This document shows, piece after piece, positions 18,877 to 26,996 of a stretch of DNA of 64,000 nucleotides. A program made the translations under genes and the position numbers. How positions within the stretch are numbered: position 1 is the stretch's first letter; each line of letters opens with the position of its first letter. The notes beneath the pieces were generated by a model. That model did no database searches and had not been told where the DNA came from. It worked only from the letters and a program-made list of their open reading frames with translations. Source of the stretch: Microcella indica (lineage in GTDB: Bacteria; Actinomycetota; Actinomycetes; Actinomycetales; Microbacteriaceae); the NCBI RefSeq assembly GCF_013414345.1, contig NZ_CP058670.1, forward strand, positions 2,418,001-2,482,000, read 5' to 3'.

Positions 18877-19731
18877 ATGGCCCAGGAGACCTGGATCGTC
18901 ACCGACCCGACCGTCATCGATCTGGAGATCGTGCGGCGGCTGAAGGTGGGCTTGATCGGCGGGCAGATCGACATCGTCGGCGACGACGAGCCGGGCGCCC
19001 GCGTGGAGGTGCACTCGGTGTCGGGTCGCGACCTCAAGGTGGCGCTCGAGGGCGACACACTCGTGATCGACCACCCGCAGCTGAAGTGGGAGACCTTCTT
19101 CGAGAACTTCCGCCTGTTCGGGGTGAAGGCGCGGGCAGAGGTGAGCATCCTGGTGCCGCGTACGGCGACGCTCTCGTTCAACGCCGTGTCGGCGGAGGGC
19201 CTCATCAGCGGGCTGCACTCCGAGGTGACCGTCAACACGGTGAACGGCGACGTGGTGCTCGACGGGGTCGTCGGCGACGTGTCGGTGCACGCGGTGAACG
19301 GCGAGGTGTCGGTGCGCGGGCTGCACGGCGATCTGACGGTGCAGACGGTGAGCGGCGACGTGACGGCGTCTGGTGAGATTCGCCGGTTCATGTGCGACGG
19401 CGTCTCGGCGCACGTGGTGGCCGACCTGCACGGCGGGCCCGATCGGGTGCGCAACAGCACGGTGTCGGGCGACCTGACGGTGCGGCTCGACGCGGGCCGC
19501 CCGGCCCAGTACTCGATCAGCACCCTGAGCGGTCGGCTGCAGCTGGACGACGCGCAGATCAGCGGGGTGAAGGGCCAGTACACGGGTCGCTACGGCGAGT
19601 TGGCGGGGTCGTTCACGGAGGTGCGCGCCCACTCGGTGTCGGGTGACGTGTCGGTCGTGCACACGGTGCGCGCAGCATCCGGTGATGCCGCTGCGGATGG
19701 CGAGCCTGCCGCTTCGGAGGCCGCCTCATGA
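18877..19731 (+). CDS. DUF4097-family beta-strand repeat protein
   Basis: The protein has 284 residues, built of repeated short strands with the spacing typical of DUF4097 beta-helix proteins (VTVNTVNGDVVLDGVVGDVSVHAV, NGEVSVRGLHGDL, VSGDVTASGEI). It has no signal peptide or membrane segment, so it is probably cytoplasmic. The molecular role of the family is unknown; it is often paired with PadR or anti-sigma-like genes. AGGAG lies about 9 bases before the ATG. Its stop overlaps the padR-type start by 4 bases (ATGA), so the two are co-translated. Confidence 0.88.
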   Translation: MAQETWIVTDPTVIDLEIVRRLKVGLIGGQIDIVGDDEPGARVEVHSVSGRDLKVALEGDTLVIDHPQLKWETFFENFRLFGVKARAEVSILVPRTATLSFNAVSAEGLISGLHSEVTVNTVNGDVVLDGVVGDVSVHAVNGEVSVRGLHGDLTVQTVSGDVTASGEIRRFMCDGVSAHVVADLHGGPDRVRNSTVSGDLTVRLDAGRPAQYSISTLSGRLQLDDAQISGVKGQYTGRYGELAGSFTEVRAHSVSGDVSVVHTVRAASGDAAADGEPAASEAAS

Positions 19732-20402
19732 GCCCCGCGGTCTTCGGCCACGGTCACTTGCGCCTGTACCTGCTGTTCGTGCTCGACGAGCGGCCGATGC
19801 ACGGCTACGAGATCATCCAGGCGCTGAGCGACCGCTTCGGGGGCACGTACGTGCCGTCGGCGGGCACGATCTATCCGCGCCTGGCGAAGCTCGAGACGGA
19901 GGGGCTCGTCACGAAGGAGTCGGACGGCCGCAAGACGGTCTACGCGCTCACCGATGCGGGGCGGGCCGAGCTCAACGACCGGCGCGACGAGCTGGAGGGC
20001 ATCGAGAACGGCATCGGCGATTCGGTGCGGCGCCTGGCCGACGAGGTGCGCGCGTCGGTGTCGGAGGCGATGACGACGCTGCGGGCCGAGCTTGCTGCGG
20101 GTCGCGAGGCGGGTGCCGCATCGTCGGCGACGGCGTCGAGCGCCGCGCGTGACGCCGCACGGGAGGCTCACGAGGCGGTGCGGGATGCGACGACGTCGCT
20201 GCATTCGACGCTGCACGAGTCGCGGTCGGATGCTCGGGCTCAGGTGCAGCGCGCCGAGGTGCTGCTCGCCGAGTTTCGTCAGGACGTGCGCACGGAGCTG
20301 CGCTCGGCGGCGGCGCGCGGAGACGAGCTCGAGGGCGCAGTCGACGAGCTCGAGTCGCGGTTGTCGCGCCTGCGCGCCGACGTGCTGAGGCTCGTGCGTT
20401 AG
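19728..20402 (+). CDS. PadR-family transcriptional regulator
   Basis: The protein has 224 residues. A PadR winged helix covers about 5-85 (LRLYLLFVLDERPMHGYEIIQALSDRF, then YVPSAGTIYPRLAKLETEGLV). After it come about 130 residues rich in Ala, Arg, Glu and Ser that look like long helices or a coiled coil, longer than the usual PadR C-terminal dimer helix. It is expected to repress its own operon through the CGATATATCG sites upstream. The effector is unknown. It overlaps the DUF4097 gene by 4 bases. Confidence 0.9.
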   Translation: MSPAVFGHGHLRLYLLFVLDERPMHGYEIIQALSDRFGGTYVPSAGTIYPRLAKLETEGLVTKESDGRKTVYALTDAGRAELNDRRDELEGIENGIGDSVRRLADEVRASVSEAMTTLRAELAAGREAGAASSATASSAARDAAREAHEAVRDATTSLHSTLHESRSDARAQVQRAEVLLAEFRQDVRTELRSAAARGDELEGAVDELESRLSRLRADVLRLVR

Positions 20403-20408
20403 GCGCGG

Positions 20409-21065
20409 TTACTCAGCCCAGCGCAGCGGCACGTAGAGGTCTTGCACGCGGTCGGCCGACGCCGTGTGGTCGTTGCGCGTGTACAGCCCGCACTCGACCT
20501 CGCGGCAGTCGACGTTCTCGTCAGCGGCGGGCGGCAGCTCGATGTAGGCGGTGAAGGTGCCGGCCTCGCCGTCGTCGAAGGAGCGCGCGCCGAAGAGCCG
20601 CCAGGCGAAGGCTTCGTTGATCCAGTTGGAGGCGGCGTACTGCACGACGCCTTCCTCGAACTCTTCGACCTCCTGCGAGCCGACGCCTCCGAGGCACGGG
20701 CCGGGCTTGCCGTCGAGCTGCTCGGGTATCGCGCACACGGCCACGTAGAGGCCACGCGACCCGTCGAACCCGTCGCCCGTGACCACGAGGCGGTCGCCCG
20801 CGCTGACGGAGTCGAGCTGGGGCGCATCCCCGTCGGGTGTGGCGACGGTGAGGGTGCGCGTGCGCTCGTCGTCCCCGGTGGCGGTGACGCTCGTCGGATA
20901 CCCGTCGACGCGCGCCTGCCCGGAGGAGCCCTGCGGCGTCGCGAGCAGGATGGGCACGACGACGAGGGCGACGAGCACGAGCACGATCGCGAGCAAGCCG
21001 CCGACGATCCACGGCCAGAGCCGCCGACGCCGCGGCCGATCGGCTGAGGGCGCGGCGTCAGTCAC
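20409..21065 (-). CDS. membrane-anchored extracellular protein with neocarzinostatin-like Ig domain
   Basis: The protein has 218 residues. A short basic N-terminus and one hydrophobic helix (about 16-42) anchor an outside domain of about 165 residues. That domain has GDRLVVTGDGFDGSRGLYVAVC and, near the end, a Cys pair (VDCREVECGLYTRNDHTASADRVQDLYVPLRW). This ending is shared by secreted actinobacterial proteins with an Ig-like neocarzinostatin fold (family knowledge); the four Cys may form two disulfides. No function can be assigned. The start is GTG 21065, with TACACT six bases upstream on the coding strand. It faces the PadR gene convergently, 6 bases apart. Confidence 0.7.
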   Translation of the reverse strand: MTDAAPSADRPRRRRLWPWIVGGLLAIVLVLVALVVVPILLATPQGSSGQARVDGYPTSVTATGDDERTRTLTVATPDGDAPQLDSVSAGDRLVVTGDGFDGSRGLYVAVCAIPEQLDGKPGPCLGGVGSQEVEEFEEGVVQYAASNWINEAFAWRLFGARSFDDGEAGTFTAYIELPPAADENVDCREVECGLYTRNDHTASADRVQDLYVPLRWAE

Positions 21066-21148
21066 CCGGCCAGTGTAATGAGCGCACCTCGGCGTCGGCA
21101 GGGCCGTTGGTCCCGCGCATCGGGCCCGGCGGGGCTAGGCTCGCGCAG

Positions 21149-21589
21149 GTGACGGCACCGGTACGCAGCAGGGCGGGCGCGTCCCCACGCGACCTGCTCG
21201 CCGTGTTCGTCGGCGGCCTCATCGGCACGACCCTGCGCGTGCTCCTCGACGTGGCGATCGTGCACGACCTGGAGGAGTTCGCCCTCAGCACCCTGCTCGT
21301 CAACGTCGTCGGAGCCTTCGTGCTCGGCCTGCTCGTCGCGGCCCTCTGGCCTCGCGTGCCGGGCTGGGTGCGCGTGGGGCTGGGGCCGGGCATCCTGGGG
21401 TCGTTCACGACGTTCTCGGCGCTCGCCGTCTCGATCGTCGCCCTCGCACAAAACGGCGATGTCGTGGGCGCGATCCTGTCGATCGTGCTCAGCATCGGGT
21501 TCGGGATGCTCGCCGCCTGGCTCGGCCTCGTCCTCGGTTCCCGGTTCCCGGCTCGCGTCCGGTGGTTCGCCCTCCATGGTGGAGGTTGA
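21149..21589 (+). CDS. crcB: fluoride channel Fluc/CrcB, first subunit
   Basis: The protein has 146 residues and four TM helices. Family marks are GGLIGTTLRVLL, the pore Asn in LLVNVVGAFVLG and the Phe box GSFTTFSAL. Fluc channels let fluoride leave the cytoplasm. Followed 3 bases later by a second crcB, it most likely forms the heterodimeric type in which two subunits of opposite topology pair. Start GTG 21149 fits TAGGCT seven bases upstream. It carries an extra 15 hydrophilic N-terminal residues compared with the second subunit. No fluoride riboswitch was recognised upstream. Confidence 0.93.
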   Translation: MTAPVRSRAGASPRDLLAVFVGGLIGTTLRVLLDVAIVHDLEEFALSTLLVNVVGAFVLGLLVAALWPRVPGWVRVGLGPGILGSFTTFSALAVSIVALAQNGDVVGAILSIVLSIGFGMLAAWLGLVLGSRFPARVRWFALHGGG

Positions 21590-21592
21590 GGA

Positions 21593-21955
21593 GTGACCCC
21601 CCTCGTGCTGCTTGCCGTCGCCGTGGGCGGAGCCCTCGGCGCCGTCCTCCGTCAGCTCACCTCGGTGAGCCTCGCGGGCCGCGGTCGCATCCCGTGGGGA
21701 GTGCTCGTGGTCAACGTCGTCGGGTCATTCGTGGCCGGGCTCGCGCTCGCCGCCCCGCTCGACCCCACCGTGCAGCTGATCATCGTGAGCGGCGTGTGCG
21801 GGGGCCTCACGACCTTCAGCACGTTCGCCGTCGAGACGATCCAGCTCGTGTCGGAGGGCAAGCACCGCGCTGCAACCGCGAGCGTCGCCCTCAACCTCGC
21901 CCTCGCCGTTCCTGCCACGCTCCTCGGGCTCACCGCCGCGTTGCTACTCGTCTGA
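21593..21955 (+). CDS. crcB: fluoride channel Fluc/CrcB, second subunit
   Basis: The protein has 120 residues and four TM helices, with GGALGAVLRQL, the pore Asn in VVNVVGSFVAG and the Phe box GGLTTFSTF. It starts at GTG 21593 with GAGG just upstream, 3 bases after the first crcB gene, so both are on one transcript. The pair should assemble into a dual-topology channel for fluoride efflux. Its last 12 bases overlap the end of the small membrane protein gene on the opposite strand. Confidence 0.93.
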   Translation: MTPLVLLAVAVGGALGAVLRQLTSVSLAGRGRIPWGVLVVNVVGSFVAGLALAAPLDPTVQLIIVSGVCGGLTTFSTFAVETIQLVSEGKHRAATASVALNLALAVPATLLGLTAALLLV

Positions 21956-22117
21956 GCTCTCACTCGCCTCGCGCTCGGCAGCGTCAGCAGCGCGCCGCTC
22001 CGCCAGCTTCTGCCGCGTCGGCGGTATCACCACGGTGAAGAAGATCACCCCGATGACGAGCAGGATCACCCCGAGCACGATGGGCGTCACGATGAGCACG
22101 ATCGTGATCAGGTCCAT
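21944..22117 (-). CDS. small single-pass membrane protein
   Basis: A 57-residue protein starting at ATG 22117. A single long hydrophobic helix (about 3-31) is followed by a basic then acidic tail (PPTRQKLAERRAADAAEREASESSDE). It starts 2 bases after the stop of the flavin monooxygenase gene, so it is likely its operon partner. The family is not recognised; similar one-helix proteins with charged cytosolic tails are common in this group. Confidence 0.65.
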   Translation of the reverse strand: MDLITIVLIVTPIVLGVILLVIGVIFFTVVIPPTRQKLAERRAADAAEREASESSDE

Positions 22118-22119
22118 GC

Positions 22120-23223
22120 CTACCGTCCCATCTTGCTGAGCGTCGCGACGACCTGCCGCGCGATGTTGCGCCCGGCCCGGTTCGCGCCGATGGTCGAGGC
22201 AGCGGGCCCGTAGCCGGCGAAGAAGACGCGCGGATCGCGCTCCGAGTGGTGGCTCGCGACGGTCACGCCGCCCTCCTTCTCGCGCAGCTTGAGGGGGGCG
22301 AGGTGCCGCAGCTCGGGGCGGAAGCCCGTCGCCCACACGATCGCCTGCGCCGGCTGGAAGACGTCGAACTCGTCCCAGCGAACACCGTCCGGCTCGATGC
22401 GGTCGAACATCGGCCGATACTCGAGCACGCCCCGATCGACCGCCGCCTGGATGCGCCGCGTGCGGGGCACGCCCGTGCCGCTCACGATGCTCGGCAGCGC
22501 CCGACCGGCGCGCGCCGCGTCGTCCTGCGCAGCGACGGCCTTCTCGGCGGCCTCGAGGTTGAGCACGGCCTCGTCGAGGAACTGGGGCGGCCGCCGCGTC
22601 GCCCACGTGATGCTGCGCGCGTGTGGCTCGAGCTCGAGAATGAAGCCGATAGCGCTCGTACCGGCCCCGACGACGACGACATCCTGATCCGTGAAATCGG
22701 TCGCATCCGTGTACTCGGCCGTGTGCACGTGACGGCCCTCGAATTCGCGGATGCCCGGATAATGCGGCACGAACGGCGAGCCCCACGTTCCGGTCGCATT
22801 GACGATCGTCGACCCGGCGAGCTCCAACGGCCCGTTCTCCGTGTCGAAGCGCACGAGCAGCGGCCCGCCGAGATCCTCCACGCGCGTGACCGACGCGGGC
22901 CGCACGACCTGCAGGCCGTAGTGCTCCTCGTACTGCGCGTAGTAGTCGGCGACGACGTCGCGCGCGGGCGCGTGGTGGTCGGCCGTCTCGAAGCTCAGGC
23001 CGAGCTCGTCCATGCCCGGCAGGTCGTTGACGCGGTGCGCCGAACCGAGCCGCAGCGCCTCCCAACGGTGCTGCCACGCGCCGCCCGTGCGCGGCCCGCG
23101 ATCGAGCACCACGAACTCCTCGCCCGGCTCGAGGCCGAGGCGGCGCAGATAGAAGGCGACCGAGAGACCTGCTTGGCCCGCACCGATGACCACGCAGGAG
23201 GTGGTCAGATCGGGCGCGCTCAC
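22120..23223 (-). CDS. FAD/NAD(P)-dependent monooxygenase-like oxidoreductase
   Basis: The protein has 367 residues. The FAD-binding GAGQAG motif is near 13-18, with the start phrase CVVIGAGQAGLSVAFYLRRLGL. A second dinucleotide-binding motif VVVGAGTSAIG is near 190-200 and the C-terminal IVWATGFRPEL near 305 is typical of flavin monooxygenases and related CzcO-like proteins. It probably oxidises a small substrate or ketone with NADPH and oxygen; the substrate is unknown. GTG 23223 has TAGCCT seven bases upstream on the coding strand (leaderless pattern). Confidence 0.88.
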   Translation of the reverse strand: MSAPDLTTSCVVIGAGQAGLSVAFYLRRLGLEPGEEFVVLDRGPRTGGAWQHRWEALRLGSAHRVNDLPGMDELGLSFETADHHAPARDVVADYYAQYEEHYGLQVVRPASVTRVEDLGGPLLVRFDTENGPLELAGSTIVNATGTWGSPFVPHYPGIREFEGRHVHTAEYTDATDFTDQDVVVVGAGTSAIGFILELEPHARSITWATRRPPQFLDEAVLNLEAAEKAVAAQDDAARAGRALPSIVSGTGVPRTRRIQAAVDRGVLEYRPMFDRIEPDGVRWDEFDVFQPAQAIVWATGFRPELRHLAPLKLREKEGGVTVASHHSERDPRVFFAGYGPAASTIGANRAGRNIARQVVATLSKMGR

Positions 23224-23384
23224 CCGGAATAGGCTACCGGGCGCACTCGACCGCGAGCACCGCAGGGAGGCTGGTCGAGCAGGGCTCGCGTGATAAACTT
23301 CGCCACAGTTTTTCTACCATCCCGACTCGGCGCTCTCGGTCCTTCACCGGGCCATCCGTCGACACACTTGTGAGGGGGTCACGC

Positions 23385-23576
23385 ATGGGGCGCGGCCGAC
23401 AGAAGGCAAAGCACACCAAGGTGGCACGCGAGCTGAAGTACTCCAGCCCGAACACCAACCTCAGCGCGCTCGAGCGTGAGCTCGGCGTGCCCTCGAGCGA
23501 ACCCGACTACGAAGACAAGTGGGCGCACCTCGTTGAGGACGACGACGAGACGGAAGACGACGCGCAGACTGCGTGA
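23385..23576 (+). CDS. DUF3073-family small protein
   Basis: A 63-residue protein with the highly conserved start MGRGRQKAKHTKVARELKYSSP and an acidic tail. The family is actinobacterial, of unknown function, and commonly lies next to purM (convergent to it in mycobacteria), as it does here apart from an inserted toxin-antitoxin pair. ATG 23385 has GAGGGGG about 7 bases upstream; the in-frame ATG at 23370 is not part of the conserved start. Confidence 0.92.
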   Translation: MGRGRQKAKHTKVARELKYSSPNTNLSALERELGVPSSEPDYEDKWAHLVEDDDETEDDAQTA

Positions 23577-23673
23577 CGCTGGCGGGTGCACCCATCCCTC
23601 CATCCCAACGATCCATCAGCGGCAACACTCCCCAGCGGAGCCACTGACTGATCCCTGCACCGTGATCTCGGCC

Positions 23674-23694
23674 ATTGTTCTACAATGAAGAACA
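23674..23694. promoter_or_regulatory. promoter/operator of the toxin-antitoxin pair
   Basis: TACAAT (23681-23686) forms a -10 box seven bases before ATG 23694. Over it lie two overlapping inverted repeats: TGTTCT/AGAACA (23676-23681 and 23689-23694) and ATTGT/ACAAT (23674-23678 and 23682-23686). Antitoxins of this class repress their own promoter by binding such repeats at the -10 box, so this is the probable autoregulation site. Confidence 0.5.
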
Positions 23695-23957
23695 TGGCAG
23701 AAGTCGGAATTCGAGCGCTCAAGCAGAACGCGTCCGCGGTGGTGGCCGACGCGGCTGCCGGCGAGACGGTCACGATCACTGATCGTGGTCGCCCGGTGGC
23801 GCAGCTGACCTCGATCGCGGCATCGCCACTGCAGCGCATGCTGGCCAACGGCACGGCGCGCCGTGCGCGTCGTGACCTCGCCTCGCTTCCCGCGCCAACC
23901 GAGGCCCCGCCTCTGACTCCCGTCCTGGCCGAGATCCGCGACGACGAGCGCTACTGA
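23694..23957 (+). CDS. antitoxin, Phd/YefM-VapB type
   Basis: The protein has 87 residues. The N-terminal part MAEVGIRALKQNASAVVADAAAGETVTITDRGRPVAQL is the Phd/YefM fold that binds DNA. The C-terminal part, rich in Pro and acidic residues (APPLTPVLAEIRDDERY), would neutralise the toxin. ATG 23694 is preferred over 23685 because it lies at the predicted transcription start after TACAAT. The toxin gene begins 3 bases after the stop. Confidence 0.88.
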   Translation: MAEVGIRALKQNASAVVADAAAGETVTITDRGRPVAQLTSIAASPLQRMLANGTARRARRDLASLPAPTEAPPLTPVLAEIRDDERY

Positions 23958-23960
23958 TCC

Positions 23961-24353
23961 GTGGCGCTGTACTTCGACACATCCGCACTCGTGAAGCTCG
24001 TCGTCGCAGAACCTGAGACGACCGCCTTGCGAGACGCCGCGCGCGTATCGACGGTCGAACCCGTCAGCAGCGACCTCACGCGAACCGAGCTCCTTCGCAC
24101 GGTTCGTCGCGGTGCTCCAGACCGCCTGGTGTCGGCACGTGAAGTGCTCGAGGCGCTCACACTCGTACCGGTGACGACCGAAGTGTGTGAAGCGGCCGGG
24201 AGGCTCGAACCTCGAACACTGCGTGCTCTCGATGCTCTGCACCTGGCTTCAGCGCTGGGCCTCGGGGACGATCTGGAGGCCGTCGTCACGTACGACCACC
24301 GCCTCGCCGACGCGTGCCGCGCGAACGGTGTCGCGGTGCTCGCGCCGCACTGA
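23961..24353 (+). CDS. PIN-domain toxin, VapC type
   Basis: A 130-residue PIN domain. The metal-binding acidic residues are present: D6 in YFDTSALVKL, E38-region TRTELLR, the ALDALHLASA Asp and the TYDHRLADA Asp. VapC toxins cut tRNA or rRNA and stop translation until bound by the antitoxin. It starts with GTG 23961, 3 bases after the antitoxin stop. The pair sits between DUF3073 and purM, genes that are usually direct neighbours, so it looks inserted. Confidence 0.9.
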   Translation: MALYFDTSALVKLVVAEPETTALRDAARVSTVEPVSSDLTRTELLRTVRRGAPDRLVSAREVLEALTLVPVTTEVCEAAGRLEPRTLRALDALHLASALGLGDDLEAVVTYDHRLADACRANGVAVLAPH

Positions 24354-24370
24354 TCGAGCGGATGCTCCGC

Positions 24371-25465
24371 TCAGGCCCGGTAGGAACCGACGAGCCGCGC
24401 GGCTCCCCCCGTGACGCCCTTGGCGCCCTGCTCGAACCCGTCGAATTCGCGCGCCGCAGTCGACACGCTGCCCGCCACCCATGCGGGCACTGAGCGCGAC
24501 TCGAGAGCCGCGACGACGTCGGCCGCACGGTCCTGCGCGACGACGGCGAGCATCCCGATACCGAGGTTCCACGTTCCCTCGGTCGACTCGAGGCTGTCGC
24601 CGGCGAGGTCGGCGAGCACGCGGAAGACGCTCGGCGGGCTCCAGCTCGTGCGGTCGAGCTCGACCCAGCTGCCGAAGGGCAGCACGCGCGCCAGGTTCGC
24701 GGCGAGGCCGCCGCCGGTCACGTGGCTGAGCGCGTGAACGGCTCCCGGATGCTCGGCGAGCAGCTCGAGCAACGGCGCCGTGTAGAGCGCGGTGGGAGTC
24801 AGGAGCGTCTCGCCCACGACGCCCCCGAACTCGGCCAGCTCATCGTGGTACCCGATGCCGCGCTCGGCCAAGATGTGCCGCACGAGCGAGAAGCCGTTGC
24901 TGTGCAGCCCGCTCGACGCCATCCCGACGACCACGTCGCCGTCGCGCACGCGGTCGGGGCCGAGCAGCTCATCGGCCTCGACGACGCCGACCGCGGCGCC
25001 CGCGACGTCGTAGTCGTCCGGCCCCAAGAGCCCGGGGTGCTCAGCGGTCTCACCGCCGACGAGGGCGGTGCCCGTCGCGGAGCAGGCCTCGGCGATGCCG
25101 CGCACGATGTCGGCGATGCGCTCGGGGTGCAGCTTGCCGCACGCGATGTAGTCGGTCATGACGAGGGGCTTCGCGCCGACCACGACGATGTCGTCGACGA
25201 CCATCGCCACGAGGTCCTGCCCGATCGTGTCGTGAATGTCGAGGGCCTGCGCGATCGCGACCTTCGTGCCGACGCCGTCGGTGCTCGAGGCGAGGAGCGG
25301 GCGGCGGTAGCCGAGCAGGGCGCTCGCGTCGAAGAGCCCGGCGAAACCGCCCACGCCGCCGACGATCTCGGGGCCGTGCGTGGCCGTGACGGAGGCCTTC
25401 ATGAGCTCGACGGCGCGATCCCCCGCGGCCGTGTCGACGCCTGCCGCGGCGTAGGAGTTCGTCAT
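24371..25465 (-). CDS. purM: phosphoribosylformylglycinamidine cyclo-ligase
   Basis: The protein has 364 residues of the PurM/AIR synthetase fold. Visible marks are SYAAAGVD at the N-terminus, the glycine-rich LASSTDGVGTKV near 59-70, VVVDDIVVVGAKPLVMTDYIACGKL near 88-115, LVGGETAEHPG and the C-terminal NLGIGMLAVV. It closes the imidazole ring: FGAM plus ATP gives AIR. ATG 25465 diverges from purF across 73 bases. Length and motifs are complete. Confidence 0.97.
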   Translation of the reverse strand: MTNSYAAAGVDTAAGDRAVELMKASVTATHGPEIVGGVGGFAGLFDASALLGYRRPLLASSTDGVGTKVAIAQALDIHDTIGQDLVAMVVDDIVVVGAKPLVMTDYIACGKLHPERIADIVRGIAEACSATGTALVGGETAEHPGLLGPDDYDVAGAAVGVVEADELLGPDRVRDGDVVVGMASSGLHSNGFSLVRHILAERGIGYHDELAEFGGVVGETLLTPTALYTAPLLELLAEHPGAVHALSHVTGGGLAANLARVLPFGSWVELDRTSWSPPSVFRVLADLAGDSLESTEGTWNLGIGMLAVVAQDRAADVVAALESRSVPAWVAGSVSTAAREFDGFEQGAKGVTGGAARLVGSYRA

Positions 25466-25538
25466 TCGTTCATCCCATCCGCGGTCTGCCAGACTGGTCG
25501 CAAGCAGTCACCACTCTACGGTCTGGAGCAGGCACCGC

Positions 25539-26996
25539 ATGTGCGGCATCGTGGGGATCGTCTCGTCGAGCCCCGTCAATCAGCAGGTCTACGACGCACT
25601 CGCCCTCCTGCAGCATCGGGGCCAGGATTCGACCGGCATCGCGACCGCCGAAGGGCGCGTGCTGCACTTCGTCAAGGCGAAGGGTCAGGTGCGCGAGGCC
25701 TACCGCACGCGCGACATGCGCTCGCTCCTCGGCACGATGGGGCTCGGCCACGTGCGGTACGCGACGCGCGGCTCCGCCTCCAAGGAGGAGGAGGCGCAGC
25801 CGTTCTACGTGAACGCGCCGTACGGCATCATCCTCGTCCACAACGGCAACCTCACGAACACGCGCGAGCTCACGCGCGAGCTGTTCGAGGTCGACCGCCG
25901 GCACCTCAACACCAATAGCGACACCGAGCTGCTCGTCAACGTGCTCGCCCACGAGCTGCAGCAGCAGGTGAGCGGGGAGGATCTCGACCCCGACCAGGTG
26001 TTCGCCGCGATCAGCCGCCTGCACGAGCGCGTCGAAGGCTCATACGCCGCCATCGCCCTCATCGCCGGCCACGGTCTACTCGCCTTCCGCGACCCGTTCG
26101 GCATTCGCCCCCTCGTGCTCGGGCGCCGCACGACGGGCCTCACCGGCGACGAATGGATCGTCGCGAGCGAGTCGCTCGTGCTCGAAGCCGGCGACTACGA
26201 GATCGTGCGCGACCTCGCCCCCGGCGAGGCCGTGTTCATCGCCTCCAACGGCGAGATGGTCTCCCGCCAGTGCGCCGCGAACCCGCGCCTCGCGCCGTGC
26301 TCGTTCGAGTACGTGTACCTCGCGCGGCCCGACTCGGTCATGAACGGCATCTCCGTCTACGAGGCGCGCCTGCGGCTCGGCAACCGGCTCGCGACCTCGA
26401 TCGAGCGCTACGCCCCCACGGGCAATATCGACGTCGTCATGCCGATCCCCGACTCCTCGAGGCCCGCCGCGATGCAGGTCGCCCAGAAGCTCGGCATCGA
26501 GTACCGCGAAGGCTTCTACAAGAACCGCTACGTGGGCCGCACGTTCATCATGCCGGGGCAGTCGGAGCGCAAGAAGAGCGTCAAGCAGAAGCTCAACGCC
26601 ATGTCGAGCGAGTTCGCCGGCAAGAACATCCTCATCGTCGACGACTCGATCGTGCGCGGCACCACCTCGCGCGAGATCGTCGAGATGGCGCGCGCCGCCG
26701 GCGCCAATGAAGTCACCTTCACCTCGGCGGCCCCGCCCGTGCGCTACCCGCACGTCTACGGCATCAACATGCCCACCTCGCGCGAGCTCGTGGCCCACGG
26801 CCGCAAGATTCCCGAGATCGCCCAGGAGATGGGGGCAGACCACCTCATCTACCAGGAGGTGGAGGACATGCAGGCGGCGATTCTCGAGGGCAGCGGCATC
26901 ACCGAGCTCGAGATGAGCTGCTTCACCGGCGACTACATCACCGGCACCGTGAGCCCCGAGTACCTCGCGTGGGTCGAGGCCAACCAGAACAGCTAG
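25539..26996 (+). CDS. purF: amidophosphoribosyltransferase
   Basis: The protein has 485 residues. The catalytic Cys is residue 2 (MCGIVGIV), so there is no propeptide and only Met removal is needed. The N-terminal glutaminase (QHRGQDSTGIAT, VRYATRGS) is followed by a phosphoribosyltransferase domain with the PRPP loop IVDDSIVRGTTSREIV. It starts purine synthesis: glutamine plus PRPP gives phosphoribosylamine, and is usually feedback-inhibited by nucleotides. GGAG lies about 12 bases upstream of ATG 25539. Its stop overlaps the end of the convergent membrane protein gene by 4 bases. Confidence 0.97.
   Translation: MCGIVGIVSSSPVNQQVYDALALLQHRGQDSTGIATAEGRVLHFVKAKGQVREAYRTRDMRSLLGTMGLGHVRYATRGSASKEEEAQPFYVNAPYGIILVHNGNLTNTRELTRELFEVDRRHLNTNSDTELLVNVLAHELQQQVSGEDLDPDQVFAAISRLHERVEGSYAAIALIAGHGLLAFRDPFGIRPLVLGRRTTGLTGDEWIVASESLVLEAGDYEIVRDLAPGEAVFIASNGEMVSRQCAANPRLAPCSFEYVYLARPDSVMNGISVYEARLRLGNRLATSIERYAPTGNIDVVMPIPDSSRPAAMQVAQKLGIEYREGFYKNRYVGRTFIMPGQSERKKSVKQKLNAMSSEFAGKNILIVDDSIVRGTTSREIVEMARAAGANEVTFTSAAPPVRYPHVYGINMPTSRELVAHGRKIPEIAQEMGADHLIYQEVEDMQAAILEGSGITELEMSCFTGDYITGTVSPEYLAWVEANQNS

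Noticed and set aside
21066-21148. Possible fluoride riboswitch before crcB
   Set aside because: The conserved pseudoknot words of the fluoride riboswitch were not found, and the predicted transcript starts at the GTG codon, leaving no leader.
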